A DNA stretch of 32,309 nucleotides from Streptomyces hilarionis. Its GTDB lineage: Bacteria > Actinomycetota > Actinomycetes > Streptomycetales > Streptomycetaceae. The notes below the pieces were generated by a model. That model was not told where the DNA came from. It saw only the letters and a list, made by a program, of their open reading frames with translations, and ran no database searches. Made by a program: the position numbers and the translations under genes. Each line of letters begins with the position of its first letter. Position 1 is the stretch's first letter. This document shows positions 32,140 through 32,309 of this stretch, one piece after another. The stretch spans positions 1 to 32,309 of the forward strand of contig NZ_JAHHIT010000109.1 of the NCBI RefSeq assembly GCF_024539675.1, read 5' to 3'.

Positions 32140-32153
32140 ACTAAGCGCTTGCT
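32140..32153 (-). promoter_or_regulatory. TetR-type operator-like palindrome upstream of the thiolase gene
   Basis: ACTAAGCGCTTGCT has the perfect eight-base centre AAGCGCTT (32143-32150) with nearly symmetric flanks. Such AAGCGCTT-centred sites are familiar upstream of acyl-CoA metabolism genes controlled by TetR-family regulators in actinobacteria. Confidence 0.5.
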
Positions 32154-32309
32154 TGGGCCTCCGGCGGTGGGGTGGGGGCGCCGGCCCCGGGGGCTGTGCC
32201 CCCGGAACCCCCTGTCGGCCCTGAAGGGCCTCGTCCTCGAACGCCGGATGTGCTGGATGGTGCGGGTGGGCTGGACGGCGCCGACGGGGGCTGCGCTGGA
32301 TGGCGGGGG
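32154..32309. repeat. Degenerate GC-rich intergenic repeat at the right edge
   Basis: After the thiolase control region the sequence holds CTCGAACGCCGGATGTGCTGGA and loosely repeated GCTGGA units (TGCTGGATGG, GGCTGGACGG, CGCTGGATGG). It also has a GGGGGC-TGTG-CCCCC hairpin near 32188-32204. This matches the style of dispersed intergenic sequences containing CGAACGCCGGA that I have seen between many Streptomyces genes. No gene is seen up to the window end. Confidence 0.45.

Overview
The window is high-GC actinobacterial chromosome and is almost certainly from Streptomyces. Third positions are strongly G/C, GTG and TTG starts are common, and several terminators are long perfect GC stems. The gene order (mfd, mazG, P450, two Rpf-type secreted hydrolases, eno, divIC, DUF501, ppx, ndh, cyclopropane-synthase-like methyltransferase, FtsX-type ABC exporter, bldA tRNA, pobA, Bax-inhibitor-like protein, thiolase) matches what I recall of the S. 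coelicolor SCO3109 to SCO3079 core region. The mfd/mazG/eno/divIC/DUF501/ppx backbone also resembles the mycobacterial Rv1020-Rv1026 neighbourhood. These synteny statements are from memory and were not searched.

Left part (1-12.4 kb). The repair-coupling factor mfd ends at a bidirectional terminator facing a small MT0933-like protein. Three exported proteins follow: an HNH-type lipoprotein nuclease, a DUF1906 hydrolase-like protein and a SurA-N lipoprotein. A small membrane protein lies on the minus strand among them. Next come mazG, a large Sel1-repeat protein with a degenerate P-loop, and a cytochrome P450 whose start overlaps the stop of that protein.

Middle part (12.4-22.6 kb). Two adjacent genes encode Rpf-domain plus LysM secreted cell-wall hydrolases. 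The second (rpfA) has its own promoter and a long leader carrying the hallmarks of a ydaO/c-di-AMP riboswitch. Then come a perfect terminator, enolase, divIC, DUF501 and ppx. A RelE/Phd-type toxin-antitoxin pair runs convergently to ppx. The 542-base gap between the antitoxin and ndh carries two near-consensus Rex redox operators, plus TGTACA-type elements next to the antitoxin start. A CFA-type methyltransferase follows ndh.

Right part (22.6-32.3 kb). A FtsX-type ABC exporter operon runs on the minus strand. Upstream of it is tRNA-Leu(UAA), which is bldA, the only tRNA able to read UUA and a regulator of Streptomyces development. pobA follows, with a near-consensus promoter and a perfect inverted repeat. 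A Bax-inhibitor-1-like membrane protein sits behind an exact sigma-R-type promoter. Two small proteins of unknown role, a membrane-anchored coiled-coil protein and a thiolase with operator-like palindromes complete the window.

I found no insertion sequence, prophage, CRISPR array or origin. The region is conserved core rather than a genomic island. The interesting content is mainly regulatory: riboswitch, Rex, sigma-R and toxin-antitoxin operators, and bldA, plus the little-understood NTPase-like/Sel1-P450 pair. No single undescribed system is demonstrated by the sequence alone.
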